64,000 nt of DNA from Cantharellus purpuraceus (GCA_025174535.1 JALBUN010000001.1:2542001-2606000), one strand, 5' to 3'. Shown: positions 11,101 to 23,215, counted from the stretch's first letter. Notes: generated from the letters alone by a model not told the origin. Translations and numbers: made by a program.

Positions 11101-12175
11101 TTCTAGATGAGTGAATTCAGGGTCACCTTATACTTGTCATCATCTGATGTCGGGAGGTTTCTCATCGCGTCTTAGAAAGAATGAGAAGCAGAAATACGCA
11201 TGAAAAGGAATACACACTATGCATTTCCTGATCGAGCTGCTGGTCAAGCATCATCCCAGCGTTGAAAACATTCCCCCCATGGCTGCCAAATTGGTTATTT
11301 TCTCCAATTACGCTGGGCTCTTCCGAGAATCGACTCGTCTTGCCTCTAAGAATGCTGGGAGGTTGCGAAACTGAATGCTGTCCATTGACATTGCTGGTTT
11401 CGACGAGCGCAAGATTCTTGAGTGTGCCTGCAATATCATCCACCTCGAGGCTTTCTGCTGATGCGGATGTGCGCCGACTGGCAGGCATAGACTTGGCCCC
11501 TGCAGTACGTGCCATGGGGCCAAGTCCACCGGCAGAGCTAACACTCAAACCTTCATTAGAATGTAAAACCGAGGGCGAAGGTGCATAGGTGACGGATTTC
11601 CGCTTGTCGGCCTTGTTTATGGCAGAAGACAATGCAGTCGCATGGGTCTGGTGCTCATATATTATATATGCATCCCGGGTGCCGGAAGCAGTAGGTGAAG
11701 AACGTATACCATTTACGACACTCGGGGCACGAGGTGGCGTCGTCGGGGCCGAGAGGGCGAGATTATGGAGGCCGTTGGGAGACGTAACCTCGTTTGGGTC
11801 GATTGGGAGGCTGAGAAGCTCCGCTGCCTGCTGCTGCTCGAGAGCTCTCATTTGATCCTCAAAGAGTTTACGCTGGATAGCACGTTGGCGCTCGTGCTCC
11901 ATGCGTTTCAACTCAACCCTCTGGTCGATAGGAGCGATTAACGAACGCACAGATCAACACAGAGCGGAGGACTTACAGCGGATATGTCAGGCATATTAGT
12001 GCCCAGTCTCGCGGCCTTTCGACGACTGTTGAGAAGAGCGAGAAAGAGCAAAAAGGAAGCAACTAACCGAATCTGCAAGATCAAGGAAGGCAGGAGGACT
12101 GTGTGTTCTGTCTTCCTGGGTATAGTGGGGCTCGTTGGGATGGGTATTGGAGTCCAGTGGGGAAGCGGTTGCCAT
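8198..12175 (-). CDS. Pumilio/PUF-family RNA-binding protein
   Basis: Binds UGUA-type elements in mRNA 3' UTRs and represses or localises the transcripts. Thirteen exons (12175-12068, 12015-11977, 11920-11218, 11170-11127, 11076-10411, 10361-10097, 10045-9875, 9822-9656, 9554-9441, 9388-9218, 9157-8927, 8878-8840, 8785-8198) close to 1101 residues. Residues 1-600 are low-complexity with a short charged helix (HERQRAIQRKLFEDQ). Residues about 610-930 are the eight-repeat Pumilio domain. Recognition helices in order carry CRYLQ, NYLCQ, TRAVQ, NHVIQ, CCVLQ, NYVVQ, SNVIE and NYCVQ. The tail is rich in Gly, His and Gln. The repeats look like the Puf4/Pumilio group. One intron (9655-9555) uses a GC donor. 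Start chosen at the first ATG continuous with exon 2. Confidence 0.93.
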
Positions 12176-13557
12176 TGTGCACAACAAACGGATCTTTTTT
12201 TTTTTTTTACGAAGCGAGAGGATTGTCTGAAGAAACAGCTGTTGAATGAGGTGAAGACAGAGAGAAAGGAGTCGCTAGTTGCACAACGTTAATCCTTGCA
12301 AGAACAAGGATGTTTAGAAGAAAAAGAAGAGAAGGACGAGTGTAGAGCAAGGTACCTGCAAGTCGATGGTGTTTTGAGCCCGTCTAATGGACTGGTGTTA
12401 CAAGGCGGTGATGGGCTAGTAGAATGCAAAGGAAATGGGAGTGGGAGCAACAAGTCAGAGCTGGACGGAGACAGACCTTTTGAGAAGCTAGGAGGGATCT
12501 ATGTAAGCAGGCGTTTGTGGGTGCACGGCCTTGATATCTGGTTTCAAACTCCGTCAGTCCACACAAGGGGTTCGTCACAAACTGCTCGCCGCGCCCAGAT
12601 TTGGTGCAATTCTTATAAATCGCTTAAATTGATCAAATTTAGTTTCGAAACCTCTTTCACATTGCTCAACCCTGCACAACATCGGTGATTGATCTCGTTT
12701 CATTCTACCCCTTGGTGCGTAGTCTTGCGTATCGTATCCGGTCACCGCGGAACGGTTTCCACGCTCGACGGACGTTTCAAAAACAATATTGCTTTGTCGT
12801 GGGGAATTGGTAGTCGAGAACGTATTTGCTTCCAACCTTCCAGCGAACGACGGCGGTTTCCAGCCGGAGAGAGGTTGAATTGGGGCCTGTTCCGCGGAAG
12901 TAAAGCTATAGGCCAAGAGCCTCGGTCAAATATACATTCTTGCCGATCATCAAGCAGACAGGTCAGCTTTCCCAGCGTTAAGACGAACATCCGTGGCTCA
13001 TTTGCAGAAAAATGAAATGAATGATACGAAACGATCATATTTCACAAGAGATAAAAACCAACTTTGGGTTTAGGCGTAAAGAATAAATTCATCGCATACG
13101 TTGCTGTTGTGACCTACTCGTCTTGCGAGTAATTTCCACGGCGCAAGACGCAACGGAGAGCTCCCAGAATAACAGTACTTCCAAGCGGCGAGGAGAAGAT
13201 TCGTGGAGAGCCTACATGCGGCCTGACGCCATGCTTTAGGGTAGCGCAGGGTGTGCGACGCCGAAACCAAGACAGAAATGTAGATAGTCGCAAAGAAAGC
13301 ATGGCCGTAAATTTGCAGTGTCAAAGGGCAAAGCTAGACTTAACGGGTGCAGAGTGTGCCTCTGGCCGGACTATTGCATTAGCTTGACATCCCTCAGGCC
13401 CTGGAGATGTTTGAAGAGCAAATATTCATGGCCGCACGGTGCATCACAAGAAATGCGAAGCAATATGAAGAGTGATGGGGGAGAAAGGCAAAAACAGTCT
13501 AGCTTTCGAGTCCGCCCGCATTCAAGGTCCGCACATGAGCACCCTGGATACATTATT
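12176..13557. other. Divergent intergenic region with poly-T tract
   Basis: About 1.4 kb between the divergent PUF and cullin-repeat genes, including a T12-13 run near 12195 that is a plausible nucleosome-excluding promoter element for the PUF gene. Several 60-130 codon frames exist on both strands but none resembles a protein family or shows splice logic. An in-frame ATG at 13318 upstream of the cullin-like gene is treated as leader. Confidence 0.5.
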
Positions 13558-14668
13558 ATGACCTCCAGCATCAGCGCAACCGCTGAGAGCTCTCGTGGCG
13601 GCCATAAACTTGGTACATTAAAAAACCTTGCGCAGGGGTCCGCAAATCCTTCCGCCTCACTCGCCTCGTTGTGGAACTATCTTGAACCCGCTCTCCGACA
13701 CATTCTCTGTGCGCCGACAAATACTCCCGGCAAGGCGCCTGCCGTCGACGTCGCATACCATGTCGGTATTCATACGGCAGTCTACAACTATTTCACCGCA
13801 CAGGCAGACTCCCCTGCATCGTACGCACCTATCAAGCCCAATGGCAAGGGCAAAGACCTCGTTCAAAGCGGAACAGACCTTTACGATCAACTGGACAGAT
13901 ATTTTGGAGACGTCGCTCAAGAAATTTTCCTCGCTGCTCCTCCTGACGATTCCACACTCATAGAATACTACGTCCCTTACTTCACTCGTTACTCCGCAGG
14001 TATACAATCCATCAATCGCTTGTTGAATTAGTGAGTGTTTGCATAGTCGTCCAATCCCAGTATTTGCTGACATACGCTCACATCACAGTGTCAATCGACA
14101 CTATGTCAAGCGTAGTGTTGACGAAGACAGGGGATGGCTGCGTTTGACGGATGTACTTGACGCAGTCGCGAAAACACTCACACCCGAAGACACGCGTGAG
14201 AAGATCTCCGCAAAGCTCAGGGAAAAGAGACGTGATGAACTGAAGAGGTGGGGTTACGTGGAAGGCGGGACAGTGGAAATGCTGGCTGCTGCAGAAGCCT
14301 GCGCGGAGGCGGCTAGCCCACTTGAACGCGTCGTGCCGGTATCCTCCCTTGGTCACAGACGATGGCGAACGGAAGTTGTGGAGCCTCTCTTGTCTGTCCC
14401 CAAGTCCAAGCGGAAAGGGAAAGGGAAAGGGAAAGGAGGCGTTCCAATAGCCAATACGGATAAAGGTCCTAAAGGGCGACTAGCAAGAGCCGTAAAAGAA
14501 CTCATCGAGGGAGCAGATGCCAGAGACAGATCATCGGTCGAGCTGGCAGAGGCACTGGCAAATTCCCTCCGAGTATGCGGAATCCGTATGGACCATCCTC
14601 TTCGCAAAAAACTGGATAAGTTTGTTGCATCAAGTAAGGAGTTTGAAGCCAATGGTGTGACCACATAG
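13558..14668 (+). CDS. Cullin N-terminal-repeat protein lacking a cullin homology domain
   Basis: Two exons (13558-14030, 14089-14668) join in frame to 350 residues. The region DLYDQLDRYFGDVAQEIFLA, then LIEYYVPYFTRYSAGIQSI, then LLNYVNRHYVKR resembles the first cullin repeat, the part of a cullin scaffold that binds substrate adaptors. In a complete cullin this would be followed by a cullin homology domain (RING partner Rbx1) and a neddylation lysine near the C-terminus, for about 750-800 residues. Here the second half is a charged helical stretch with a KRKGKGKGKGG basic run and then a stop. No further cullin exons are seen before the convergent neighbour. The family call rests on remembered family features, so it is moderate. 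Start at the ATG nearest the conserved region. Confidence 0.6.
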
Positions 14669-14876
14669 ACTTTTCATGACGTTATTCTTGAGTTATCGCG
14701 GCACGCATCAACCTTGTTTACCAAGTTTCATTTCAATCTGGACTGGCGGAGACTGTATGACACTTCCACCACAGTGTATTAATTGCCACGTCTCGTAAAC
14801 CTCCGTTATACCACAACTTTGCGCATGCATGCCCCTGATACTGTAAGGTGATATAGACAACCCTGTTTTGTGACAG

Positions 14877-16620
14877 TCATTGCCCAGTATTCCCTCCACT
14901 TCCAGACGGCTGTCCTCCTTGAGGGTCGTCCATAGCTAGTAGTCGCATGAGATCTAGCTCTTGTGCACCGGACTGCGTGCCTCCCGACTCTTCTGGTCCC
15001 CCGAACAAGCTGGTTAAGCTTGACAAGTCAATTTCAGACAAGTCAAATTGAGATTCTTCCCCAGAGCCAAGCCCAGGAAACGTCTCATCCGACGGCTGAC
15101 CAGGAACAGTACGTGCGACGTTGCTCACAGGCGGACCACTGCCACCGTGTGGTAAGAGCGACGACAACTCGCTTGGTTGTTCATTGACACCCGTGTTAGA
15201 GCCTAGGTTGGCCAAGATATCGGGTTCAGGTGCTGCCCCAGCATTCCCGCTATGGTCCATGGTTTCGCCAAGTTGGAACGTGTTTGTTTGATTGTCCTGT
15301 GGGGTGAATAGCCCGTCCATGTCGACATCGAGCTCCGTGGATGCTCCGGTCACATTTGTGTCTTGAGCTGTCGTGTTCGCAGCATTGGTAGCTGCATCAG
15401 TATTTGGAACATCCCCGAAAAGATCCAAGTCGCCATAGGCACTCTCCATGTCGAGTTCAATTGGCTTGTCGGCCGAATCGCCTAATTGCGTAGTCCTACC
15501 CCTTGAAGGGTCTGGTCCAGTGAGATCAATGACTTCCTCCTGCACCGGGGCTGTCATTTTCATCCCAACATTGGTGGGCATGGATCCTGGTTCACTCGGC
15601 CCAGGACCGTCAGGAACGTTCCCAGACATTCCCTGCGAGGTTCCAACACCGAAAATGTCCGGAAGGCTTGGGTCGTTGGCGAGAGCCCTGGCGGTTTTAG
15701 GCGCCAGAGTAACTGGACTTGGTAAGCTTGTCAAGCCAAGGTCGACATTGACGTCCATGGGTTGACCAAGTGTCGAAGGGTCAACGTTCCCGCCAGCTAG
15801 TGCGGCAGGGGAGAGGTCAAGTTTTAGGGGAAAGCTTGGGCGATGAAGTGACGAGAGGATAGCACTGGGGCGGCGGACTGAGAGGGAAATCGCAGATGCA
15901 CCAGAAGGTGGAAACTGTGACGCAGCCATGGCCGATGTAGGTGAGTCTGTGAAATATACTTGGTCTGGATCCGTTAGTAGGGTTGGCGACATGTTCGGCA
16001 GAGGAATGCGTGTAGCACTAGGCGAGACAGAGGGACGCTTGGAACGCGTGCGTGTAGCAACAGAGGCAGAGGCCTCAGCATCAAGACGGGATTGCTCTGC
16101 TTTGAGGTCACGTTCAAGAACAGATATCGCATGTAGCTATACGGAGAGTAAATGAAAGCACAGAGCTCTAGATGGCACAAAGCAACGAACTAGCTGAGCC
16201 TCAACTGTATCGCATATCTGATCGTACCGTTCTAGAGAGCGGCCTAAGACACGAGTAATGGATCTTGGAGGGTACGGGACATGTGAAGCTATTCGTCTAA
16301 TAGCCTCGAGATGAATAGGTCGAAGAGGTGGATATGTGCTTGTGAAGTCCTACTCACTCCTTTCTTGTCTCAGTATGGAAGCGAAAAACTCTTCCTGTAT
16401 TGAATGCAGCTTCCTTGAGTGATTTTTCCAAAGCTTGCATCTCCGGACCCAAAATGGTCGTGGACACTGGGCTGGGCGGTGGAGGCATCTTTACTGAAGG
16501 CTTTGGTTGGGGCTTGTTCTTGACTGTTTGGCTTGACGAAACAGCGTCTGCTGCATCGTTCCCGGACAGATAAGACGTCGTGGAGCCCTTGCGCATTATG
16601 GTGCGTCCCTTAAAAGGCAT
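14877..16620 (-). CDS. Uncharacterised protein with coiled coil and acidic disordered tail
   Basis: Three exons (16620-16358, 16296-16191, 16136-14877) join in frame to 542 residues; I do not recognise the family. The N-terminus is basic and Pro-rich (KPQPKPSVKMPPPPSP). Residues about 85-165 form a probable helical segment, including HVPYPPRSITRVLGRSLERY and a coiled-coil-like ISVLERDLKAEQSRLDAE. The remaining 370 residues are disordered, rich in Asp, Pro, Gly and Thr, with one good SUMO-interacting-motif candidate, EEVIDLT. The C-terminus has repeated hydrophobic-acidic clusters (SEIDLSSLTSLF, ELDLMRLLAMDD) of the kind found in activation domains. A nuclear regulatory role is inference only. 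It converges with the cullin-repeat gene, with 208 bp between. Confidence 0.7.
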
Positions 16621-17501
16621 GTTGTTGCGCTGTTGGGTGTGGCGAAAGGTGTACTCTGATCAACTATACCTCCGCGGCGTGCTCTTACAACTTTCTGCTC
16701 AACGAGCTTGGCTGTTCGGGCTAACGAATGTCTATTCGATCTCATCCCATCTGAATAACTGGATTTCTTGAAAGTACTGCTTCGGCTCGCTCGAGATTAT
16801 GCAACAATAGTGTTCGCATTCGGCTGAGCTCTGCAAACGCGTGAGGATACAAGACTAATGCTATGGCCTTATATAGTTTAGCTAGTATTGCACCAAGTGT
16901 CGAACATTTAAATACTTTCTCAGGGAAAATGGCTATCCGAGTGATGCTATTCACATAGAGAAACACAAGCGCTTCGAGCACTCCAATTGAAATCTCTTTC
17001 TCTCACATAGAGAAGAGGATCTAAAATTCAGAGGCGGATTTACATAAAGCACCTGGAGCGGCATGGATCTGTTATAGGAATCGTTACATGTTTACGTTCT
17101 CCTGGCATCGGAATACGTCAGATTTACGCATACGATAGATCCCGACGTCTGATATACACCTAAAGTGTCTCTGCGTTCTGCTTATTATCACAGCGTTAAT
17201 GACGGAGAACAAACACACAAGACGATATGTTGGGTACATCACCTCCCAATGCAGCAAATAACAAGGCTCCAGCTAACTATATCATAGCAAGTTACGTCTC
17301 TCGCACTCATATTCTTAAGGCTCAAGAACGCGGAACATGTAGTAACGACCTGTTACGCTTGCCTTCACAGATCTGCCAAATCCAGTCTCGCATCATCAAC
17401 AAGAAGCGAGCTCATGGTGTGCATGTTGAAATTGCATGTAAAGCAGTATGCAAATAGACATGAAGTAGCGAGGTGCATATGGATGCGAAATACATTGCAT
17501 T
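16621..17501. other. Intergenic, no supported gene
   Basis: About 880 bp between the S16 3' end and the start of the uncharacterised gene. Only short frames without family resemblance are present. It presumably contains the promoter of the 14877-16620 gene. Confidence 0.5.
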
Positions 17502-18036
17502 TTAACGGTAACTGCAAGAAAACGAGATCAGCTCCACCAACACCAAGGCCTATGCCAAGCATATACCTTTTTTGCCGCCTGGCACGTGCACCCTGCCCAC
17601 CGAACTTCTTGGGTTCCATCCGCCTAGGATCTGCAATCAACAATGTCCTGTCATACGCCACCAACGTTTTCTTCAATTCGAGCGCACTGAACGCATCGAA
17701 GTATTTTGCGTAATAGGCGACAACAGCCTTCGCAATAGCCTGACGAATAGCGTATATTTGCGATGTGTGACCTCCACCCTTTACGCGCACCCGGATATCA
17801 ATCGACTCAAACTTGTCCTCGCCGACGACTAGCACAGGCTCGTAGACCTTGTAGCGAAGAATTTCTGGTCGAACCAAGTTGATGGGCGACCCATTTATGC
17901 GGATCAGACCCTTCCCCTCCTTTGCATGCGCAACCGCAGTGGCAGTCTGGACTTGTGATTAGTCAGTGGCATTATCTGCGTCCGAAGCAAGACTTACCTT
18001 CTTTTTACCGAATGTTTGAACAGCGTTGGTAGCCAT
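17502..18036 (-). CDS. RPS16: 40S ribosomal protein S16 (uS9)
   Basis: Structural protein of the small cytosolic subunit whose C-terminal tail reaches the decoding P-site tRNA. Exons 18036-17998, 17946-17567 and 17511-17502 give 142 residues, the standard length. The start is [13 protein letters not shown]. The middle has [19 protein letters not shown] and the conserved [18 protein letters not shown]. The final 10-nt exon completes the invariant Lys-Ser-Tyr-Arg C-terminus directly before TAA. It is head to head with the mitochondrial L4 gene. A poly-A/T tract (about 18127-18138) upstream is typical of fungal ribosomal-protein promoters. Confidence 0.97.
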
Positions 18037-18383
18037 ACTGTAGTGAAATCGCCAAGGATGTCGGAGGAATTAAAGAATTACTGAAAGAGATATATCCCGG
18101 GTCAGGACTGTAAAACAAATTTGGATAAAAAAAAAAATAGAGCAAAAGAAAGAGAAGGGTATCCGCAATGCATCCTGAGCATCCATCCTATTATCGCACT
18201 CCACAGCTCCAACACAAAACATGTTTTGTTTCCCAACTGACATGCTGCCTCCCTAAAAGAACAATTCATGACAAACTCACCCTCTGTAGCTTCCGGGAAC
18301 GTTGAAAGTATTGTTGACCACCAGTCTTTCGGACTTTGAAAGTTGAGGCGCGTCCAAATCCGGCGAACGCCGCACTCCTGCTC
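18037..18383. promoter_or_regulatory. Bidirectional promoter for S16 and mitochondrial L4
   Basis: 347 bp separate the two divergent start codons. The segment includes an A-rich run near 18127-18138 and CT-rich stretches near 18400. No established binding motif can be named from sequence alone. Confidence 0.5.
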
Positions 18384-19357
18384 ATGCTTTCTCTGTCGTT
18401 CAAACGAGCTCTTTTCCAGGTAAGGGGCTCATTTTACACAGCAATAACGAGTTTGAGAGTTTTTAAAGGTTCCTGTGCGGTCATCCCTTAGATCTTTGAC
18501 TACCACTTCACTGCCTCCAAACGATGCTCCTCCAATATTCAAGAATGAACAGGATATCACTGACTCTGTCATGACATGGTTGGGACAAGACAAGCTAATC
18601 GGGAATGCCAAGGCTGAATTTAGCACGTATTCACTTCAGTATTTGAGTGTTGTCTCATCCTTATAACGTTACAGGTGTTCAACCTGTATATATCCAACTA
18701 TCATCACTGCTCAAAGAGGAGGCCTCTGAAACACAACCCCGCATAGCGGCTCTAGCTCCCTCCGTATTTCGACACCCAATACGTCGAGATATCCTACACT
18801 TGTGCGTCGTACACCACCTTGACAGTCTTCGACAAGGAACGGCTGCGAACAAATCGCGCGGTGAAGTGAGAGGCTCTGGGCGAAAGATTCGACCACAGAA
18901 AGGCTCAGGGAAGGCACGTCTGGGTGATGCACAGTCCCCAATGCTCAGAGGTGGTGGTCGTGCCTTTGCAAAAAAGGCGCGGGACTTCAGCACGAAGTTA
19001 CCGCGCAAGGTGATCCAGATGGGCATGAGGGTTGCATTGAGTGTGAAAGTGAAGGAAAACAGTCTTGGGGTCGTGGAATCACTACGATGGCCAGGGGTCA
19101 AGACAAAAGATTTCGCAAAACGTATTGGCGAGCTCGAGTGGAACAAGACCCTCTTCGTGACTGGGCTGGAGCAGGTCCCGGAGACGCTTGACAGAAGCAG
19201 TCGAAATATCCCTGGCATCGATACGACCACCACCTCGGACCTCACTATTTACGACGTGTTGAAGTGGGAACGACTTGTTTTAGATGTACCAGCTGTTGAG
19301 TTTTACGAGCAAACTCTAGGAAAACGGGAGATAGACGTAATGGCGCATTTAACATAA
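18384..19357 (+). CDS. Mitochondrial large-subunit ribosomal protein L4 (uL4m)
   Basis: Component of the mitochondrial 50S subunit near the exit tunnel. Exon 1 (18384-18419) and exon 2 (from 18469) give a basic, Ser/Arg-rich N-terminus (MLSLSFKRALFQ, then RSSLRSLTTTS) fitting a mitochondrial targeting peptide. The large exon from 18675 to 19357 contains the uL4 core: FRHPIRRDILHLCVVHHLDS, then RGSGRKIRPQKGSG and GDAQSPMLRGGG. The junction near 18613-18674 is uncertain. No GT donor gives a normal-length in-frame intron, and a GC donor after codon TTT-A would. Total about 290 residues. It ends 93 bp before RAD51 on the same strand. Confidence 0.88.
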
Positions 19358-19450
19358 TATATTTGGTTCCAACCTTGGTCACGTGATAGACGCGCTGCAA
19401 CCCGCGTCGCAGCTTGTCTGTCCCTCTCGTCTTGTTCTCCTCCCATCCAT

Positions 19451-20847
19451 ATGTCACAACCTGTTCCTACACAACAATCCCACGAAGAGGAGGATGACAT
19501 TAACGTCGGTCCTCTTCTTGTCAGCAAGCTCCAGGTCAGTTTCAGCGGACATGAGCCATTCTCCAGCTCACGAAACGGAATCATAAGGAATTTGGGATTT
19601 CGCCACAAGATATCAAGAAGCTATCCGAGGCAGGCTTACATACCGTTGAGGCTGTCGCGTACACGCCCAAGAAGAACTTGATAGCGATCAAAGGGATATC
19701 AGACGCGAAAGCAGACAGAATCATTGCGGAAGGTCAGTGATGTTTCCTGTCCATGGGTTCACCTGTCCTCACTCTTTTAAAGCACTCAAACTTATTCCAT
19801 TGGGGTTCCAGAGTGCCACTGAAGTGCACGCTCGTCGAGCGGAACTAGTCTGTATCACAACTGGATCGAAACAGCTCGACACCCTTCTAGGAGGTCAGCA
19901 TCCTTCTATTCCCAAAGTCTCATAGATATGTTGATCAGTAGATATACAGGGGGAATAGAGACCGGTGCTATAACTGAACTGTTTGGGGAATTCAGAACAG
20001 GAAAATCTCAAATATGTCATACGCTGGCAGTTACATGTCAGGTTGGTATATTGGTTTCCCAGGCCAGCTTGTATGCTGATGACAGTATCTTTCAACAGCT
20101 TCCTGTGTCCATGGGAGGGGGTGAGGGCAAGTGTCTCTACATTGATACCGAAGGCACATTCCGTCCCGTTCGACTACTTGCTGTGGCTGAGCGATACGGT
20201 CTCAACGGAGAAGAAGTCCTTGACAATGTTGCCTATGCTCGTGCATATAATGCCGATCATCAGAACCAACTCTTAGTTTCTGCTAGCGCATTGATGGCCG
20301 AATCTAGGTATCCTAGATTATGTATCTCAATGCCACCTGCTGACCATACCGCATAGATTCTGCTTATTGATCGTAGACTCCTGCACGGCTTTGTACCGCA
20401 CAGATTTTAATGGGCGTGGGGAACTGTCCGCTCGTCAAGGCCATCTCGGCAAATTCTTGCGGACTCTAATGAGGCTTGCAGACGAAGTTGGTGGTATAAT
20501 CAACTCCGTTTCTGGGATTTGGTTTAACTCTTGATTTCCAGTACGGGGTTGCAGTTGTAGTGACCAACCAAGTCATGTCCTCGCCAGACGCAGCTGGCGG
20601 TATGTATGCGGCCAACGAGAAGAAACCCATTGGAGGAAATATCATGGCACATGCCTCAACGACTCGGTAGGTGCACCTTGTTCAATGTTCCAAGTACATC
20701 CTCACCTGGCCCATTAGCTTACAGTTAAAGAAGGGTCGCGGCAGTACTCGAATATGCAAGGTATATGACTCGCCTTGCCTTCCAGAAAGCGAAGGGCAGT
20801 TTGCTATTCTCCCCAATGGCATTGGGGACCCGGAGGAAGAAGCATAA
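19451..20847 (+). CDS. RAD51: DNA recombinase Rad51
   Basis: Forms the nucleoprotein filament that carries out homology search and strand exchange. Eight exons (19451-19534, 19588-19732, 19783-19893, 19950-20041, 20099-20307, 20357-20486, 20542-20666, 20718-20847) close exactly to 341 residues, the normal length. An acidic N-terminus precedes the helix-hairpin-helix region ([20 protein letters not shown]). Walker A is GEFRTGKS near residues 127-134. The Walker B-like strand is CLLIVDS. L1/L2-region phrases [14 protein letters not shown] and VVTNQVMS are conserved. The start is the first ATG, giving the expected acidic tail. Very confident. Confidence 0.97.
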
Positions 20848-21034
20848 TCAATCGCCAGATGCTCATTGCATTATTATTAGCAAACTCATGCATCATCATT
20901 TATTTATCAGCTCTAGCGGTTGAACACAGTATCGATACAATAGATCCGTTGAGGAACACAAAATGTAGCAATTGTCCATAACCCATACTCCAACACGATG
21001 CACATACTTGAGGAATTCTTCTCTGCTCCAGGCT

Positions 21035-22499
21035 CTACGCCAAGAGACGTGTGAGAATATTGGCTCTGGTGCCATTGATCTTTTCTCGAAGAACCTCGAT
21101 GTCCCGCGCGGTGACGTCTGCGATATCTGCCATGAGATACGCAATGTCGCCTTTTGAGTCCGAGTACTGCTTCTCGACGTTGAATGGCGATAGGATATCG
21201 TTTACTTCGCGGAGTACGCCTGGCTGATTCTTGTGAACGTGGCATAAGCGGATGTAGTTGCTCTGTTCTGCTAGAATAGCTCGTAAATCGACCTCAGGAA
21301 AGTTGACAGAGCCCATTGATGACCCCGCATTGAGGTAACGTGACAGGGCCGACGACACTTCTTCGCCGATCATGCGTTGCGCCTCTTCGGTTGACCCACC
21401 AATATGCGGCGTCAGGATCACGTTAGGTACAGAACGCAAGGAGCTTGCAAAGGGGTTTAGCTGGTCATCGAATGCTTGGCCATTCCCGCCTGGTTCAGCG
21501 GGATAAACATCGAGCGCTGCGCCAGCAAGGTGGCCGGACTTGAGCGAGGCGACAAGCGCAGGAATGTCAACGACGCGCCCACGAGCATTATTGATTAGGT
21601 ATGAACCTTTCTTCATTTGCTCCAGTTGCGTCGCACCGATGAGATTGGTCGTCTCATGGAGTTCCGGGACGTGTAGAGTGACAAAGTCAGACTCGCCGAG
21701 AAGGTCTGGTAATTTTTCGACCTGGCGTGCGGACCCGAGGGGCATGAGATTAACAACGTCATAAAATAGGACGCGCATGCCAAATGACTCAGCCAGCACT
21801 GAGAGCTGGGAACCAATATGGCCGTAACCGATGATGCCTAGTGTCTTACCACGAATCTCCCAGCAACCTTTGGAGACCTTATTCCACACGCCTTCCTTCA
21901 TTTCCCGTGCACGATCAAATATTTGACGGGAAAGGGCTACGATCTCACACATTACAAGTTCTGCAACTGATCGCGAGTTTGAGAATGGCGAGTTGAACAC
22001 AGGGATGCCGGCTCTGGCTGCAGTTAGAAGATCGACTTGATTGGTGCCAATGCAAAAACAACCAACAGCGAGAAGCTGAGCATCTATCAGGCGCCGGGTC
22101 ACGACCCATGTAATGTTTGCATACCTTAGTGGCTGATTTGAGCACTCGTTCTGTGATTCTGGTCTTGCTTCTTATACCAATACCATGGTAAGAGCCGATC
22201 TTTTCCACAAGCTCATCCTCGCTCCAAGCCTTTGCATAATGGTCCACTTGGAATCCCTGATCCTTGAATGACTTGACAGCATTCTGGCTAATATTTTCGA
22301 GCAGCAAGAGCTTCAACTCATCAGTTGCTGTTGGGTGGAGAACTTTGGCCTGTCGAACAAGGTCAGGCCCAAGAGTGTCACTCCTGAGCCGAGCTGCAAG
22401 AGGACTCGGCGAGATGGGAGAGACTGAGACAGCAACTAGGGCAGAGGAGTCATTTGAGTCGGAAGTCTGAGTGGTGAGAGGAATGGGTGTACCATTCAT
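21035..22499 (-). CDS. D-3-phosphoglycerate dehydrogenase (serine biosynthesis)
   Basis: Oxidises 3-phosphoglycerate to 3-phosphohydroxypyruvate with NAD, the first step of the phosphorylated serine pathway; the yeast counterparts are SER3/SER33. Two exons (22499-22125 and 22075-21035) join to 471 residues, the fungal length. The N-terminal 60 residues are Ser/Thr-rich. The Rossmann domain has GIIGYGHIGSQL; catalytic and binding segments FVTLHVPELHETTNLI, NNARGRVVD and PHIGGSTEEAQ are intact. The C-terminal 80 residues form an ACT domain (KNQPGVLREVNDIL), the regulatory serine-sensing fold. It converges on RAD51 with 187 bp between stops. Confident. Confidence 0.95.
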
Positions 22500-23215
22500 G
22501 GCTGAAAGAGTGGCTTACAAGGTGTAGCGACGCTCCAGGGGCCTTTATATATCTGAAACTATGATCCCCGGTCTTGTACGGCCAAGCGTAGCGAACAACA
22601 ACAGGCTTTAGAGTTAGAGCGTCTACAAGACTCCCCGAGTCACTGAAAACTTTTCAAGATTTTTGAACTCCGTTGCTAATAAGAACTTCCACACATTTAC
22701 GAATAGCTGCATAGACGTACACCTGCTGCTTCAATGACTCAAAACATGTCCATTGGGAAAGTCAAAAGCTACTCTTTTGCTTTCACGCTTTCTCGAGTCT
22801 ATAACGACCATGCAGCGAGAAGTGGCAATGAACTTAAGATTGCGACCCATCAGAGTATCTTTTCACCGTAGAGGGATCTTGAATACTCGGATTTCTTCAC
22901 TAGGACACCCAGGCTACGATGGTACTACTGGAATGGGGTCTTCCTACCCCCAGTTTCGACTACACCAAACTACTTGAAGTCCTAGGGCTGAGACGGCTAA
23001 TACAGTGTTCTTCGATCTCAAATGATTATCTGGCTGCGAGTCAGCATTTCGTAAATTTGTACCAATCACTTATATCAATAAGACGACTGGTGCATCTTTT
23101 ATGCGATACCAACGAAAGTGTCATGATGGATATGTGTATATATGCATTGGTATCACAATAAAGATACAGTGACAAGTCCGAGACTATCCTAATAATACAG
23201 TTAGTTTTTGCAACT
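22500..23215. other. Intergenic, no supported gene
   Basis: About 715 bp between the phosphoglycerate dehydrogenase start and the kinase stop. Short frames only. It contains the dehydrogenase promoter and the kinase 3' end. Confidence 0.5.

Noticed and set aside
12296..12688. 130-codon frame upstream of the PUF gene
   Set aside because: Purine-biased composition near the PUF promoter explains the open frame; no motif or homology is visible.
13318..13557. N-terminal extension of the cullin-repeat gene
   Set aside because: The extra 80 residues are Cys/Arg-rich and unlike the family. The ATG at 13558 lies directly before the conserved region.
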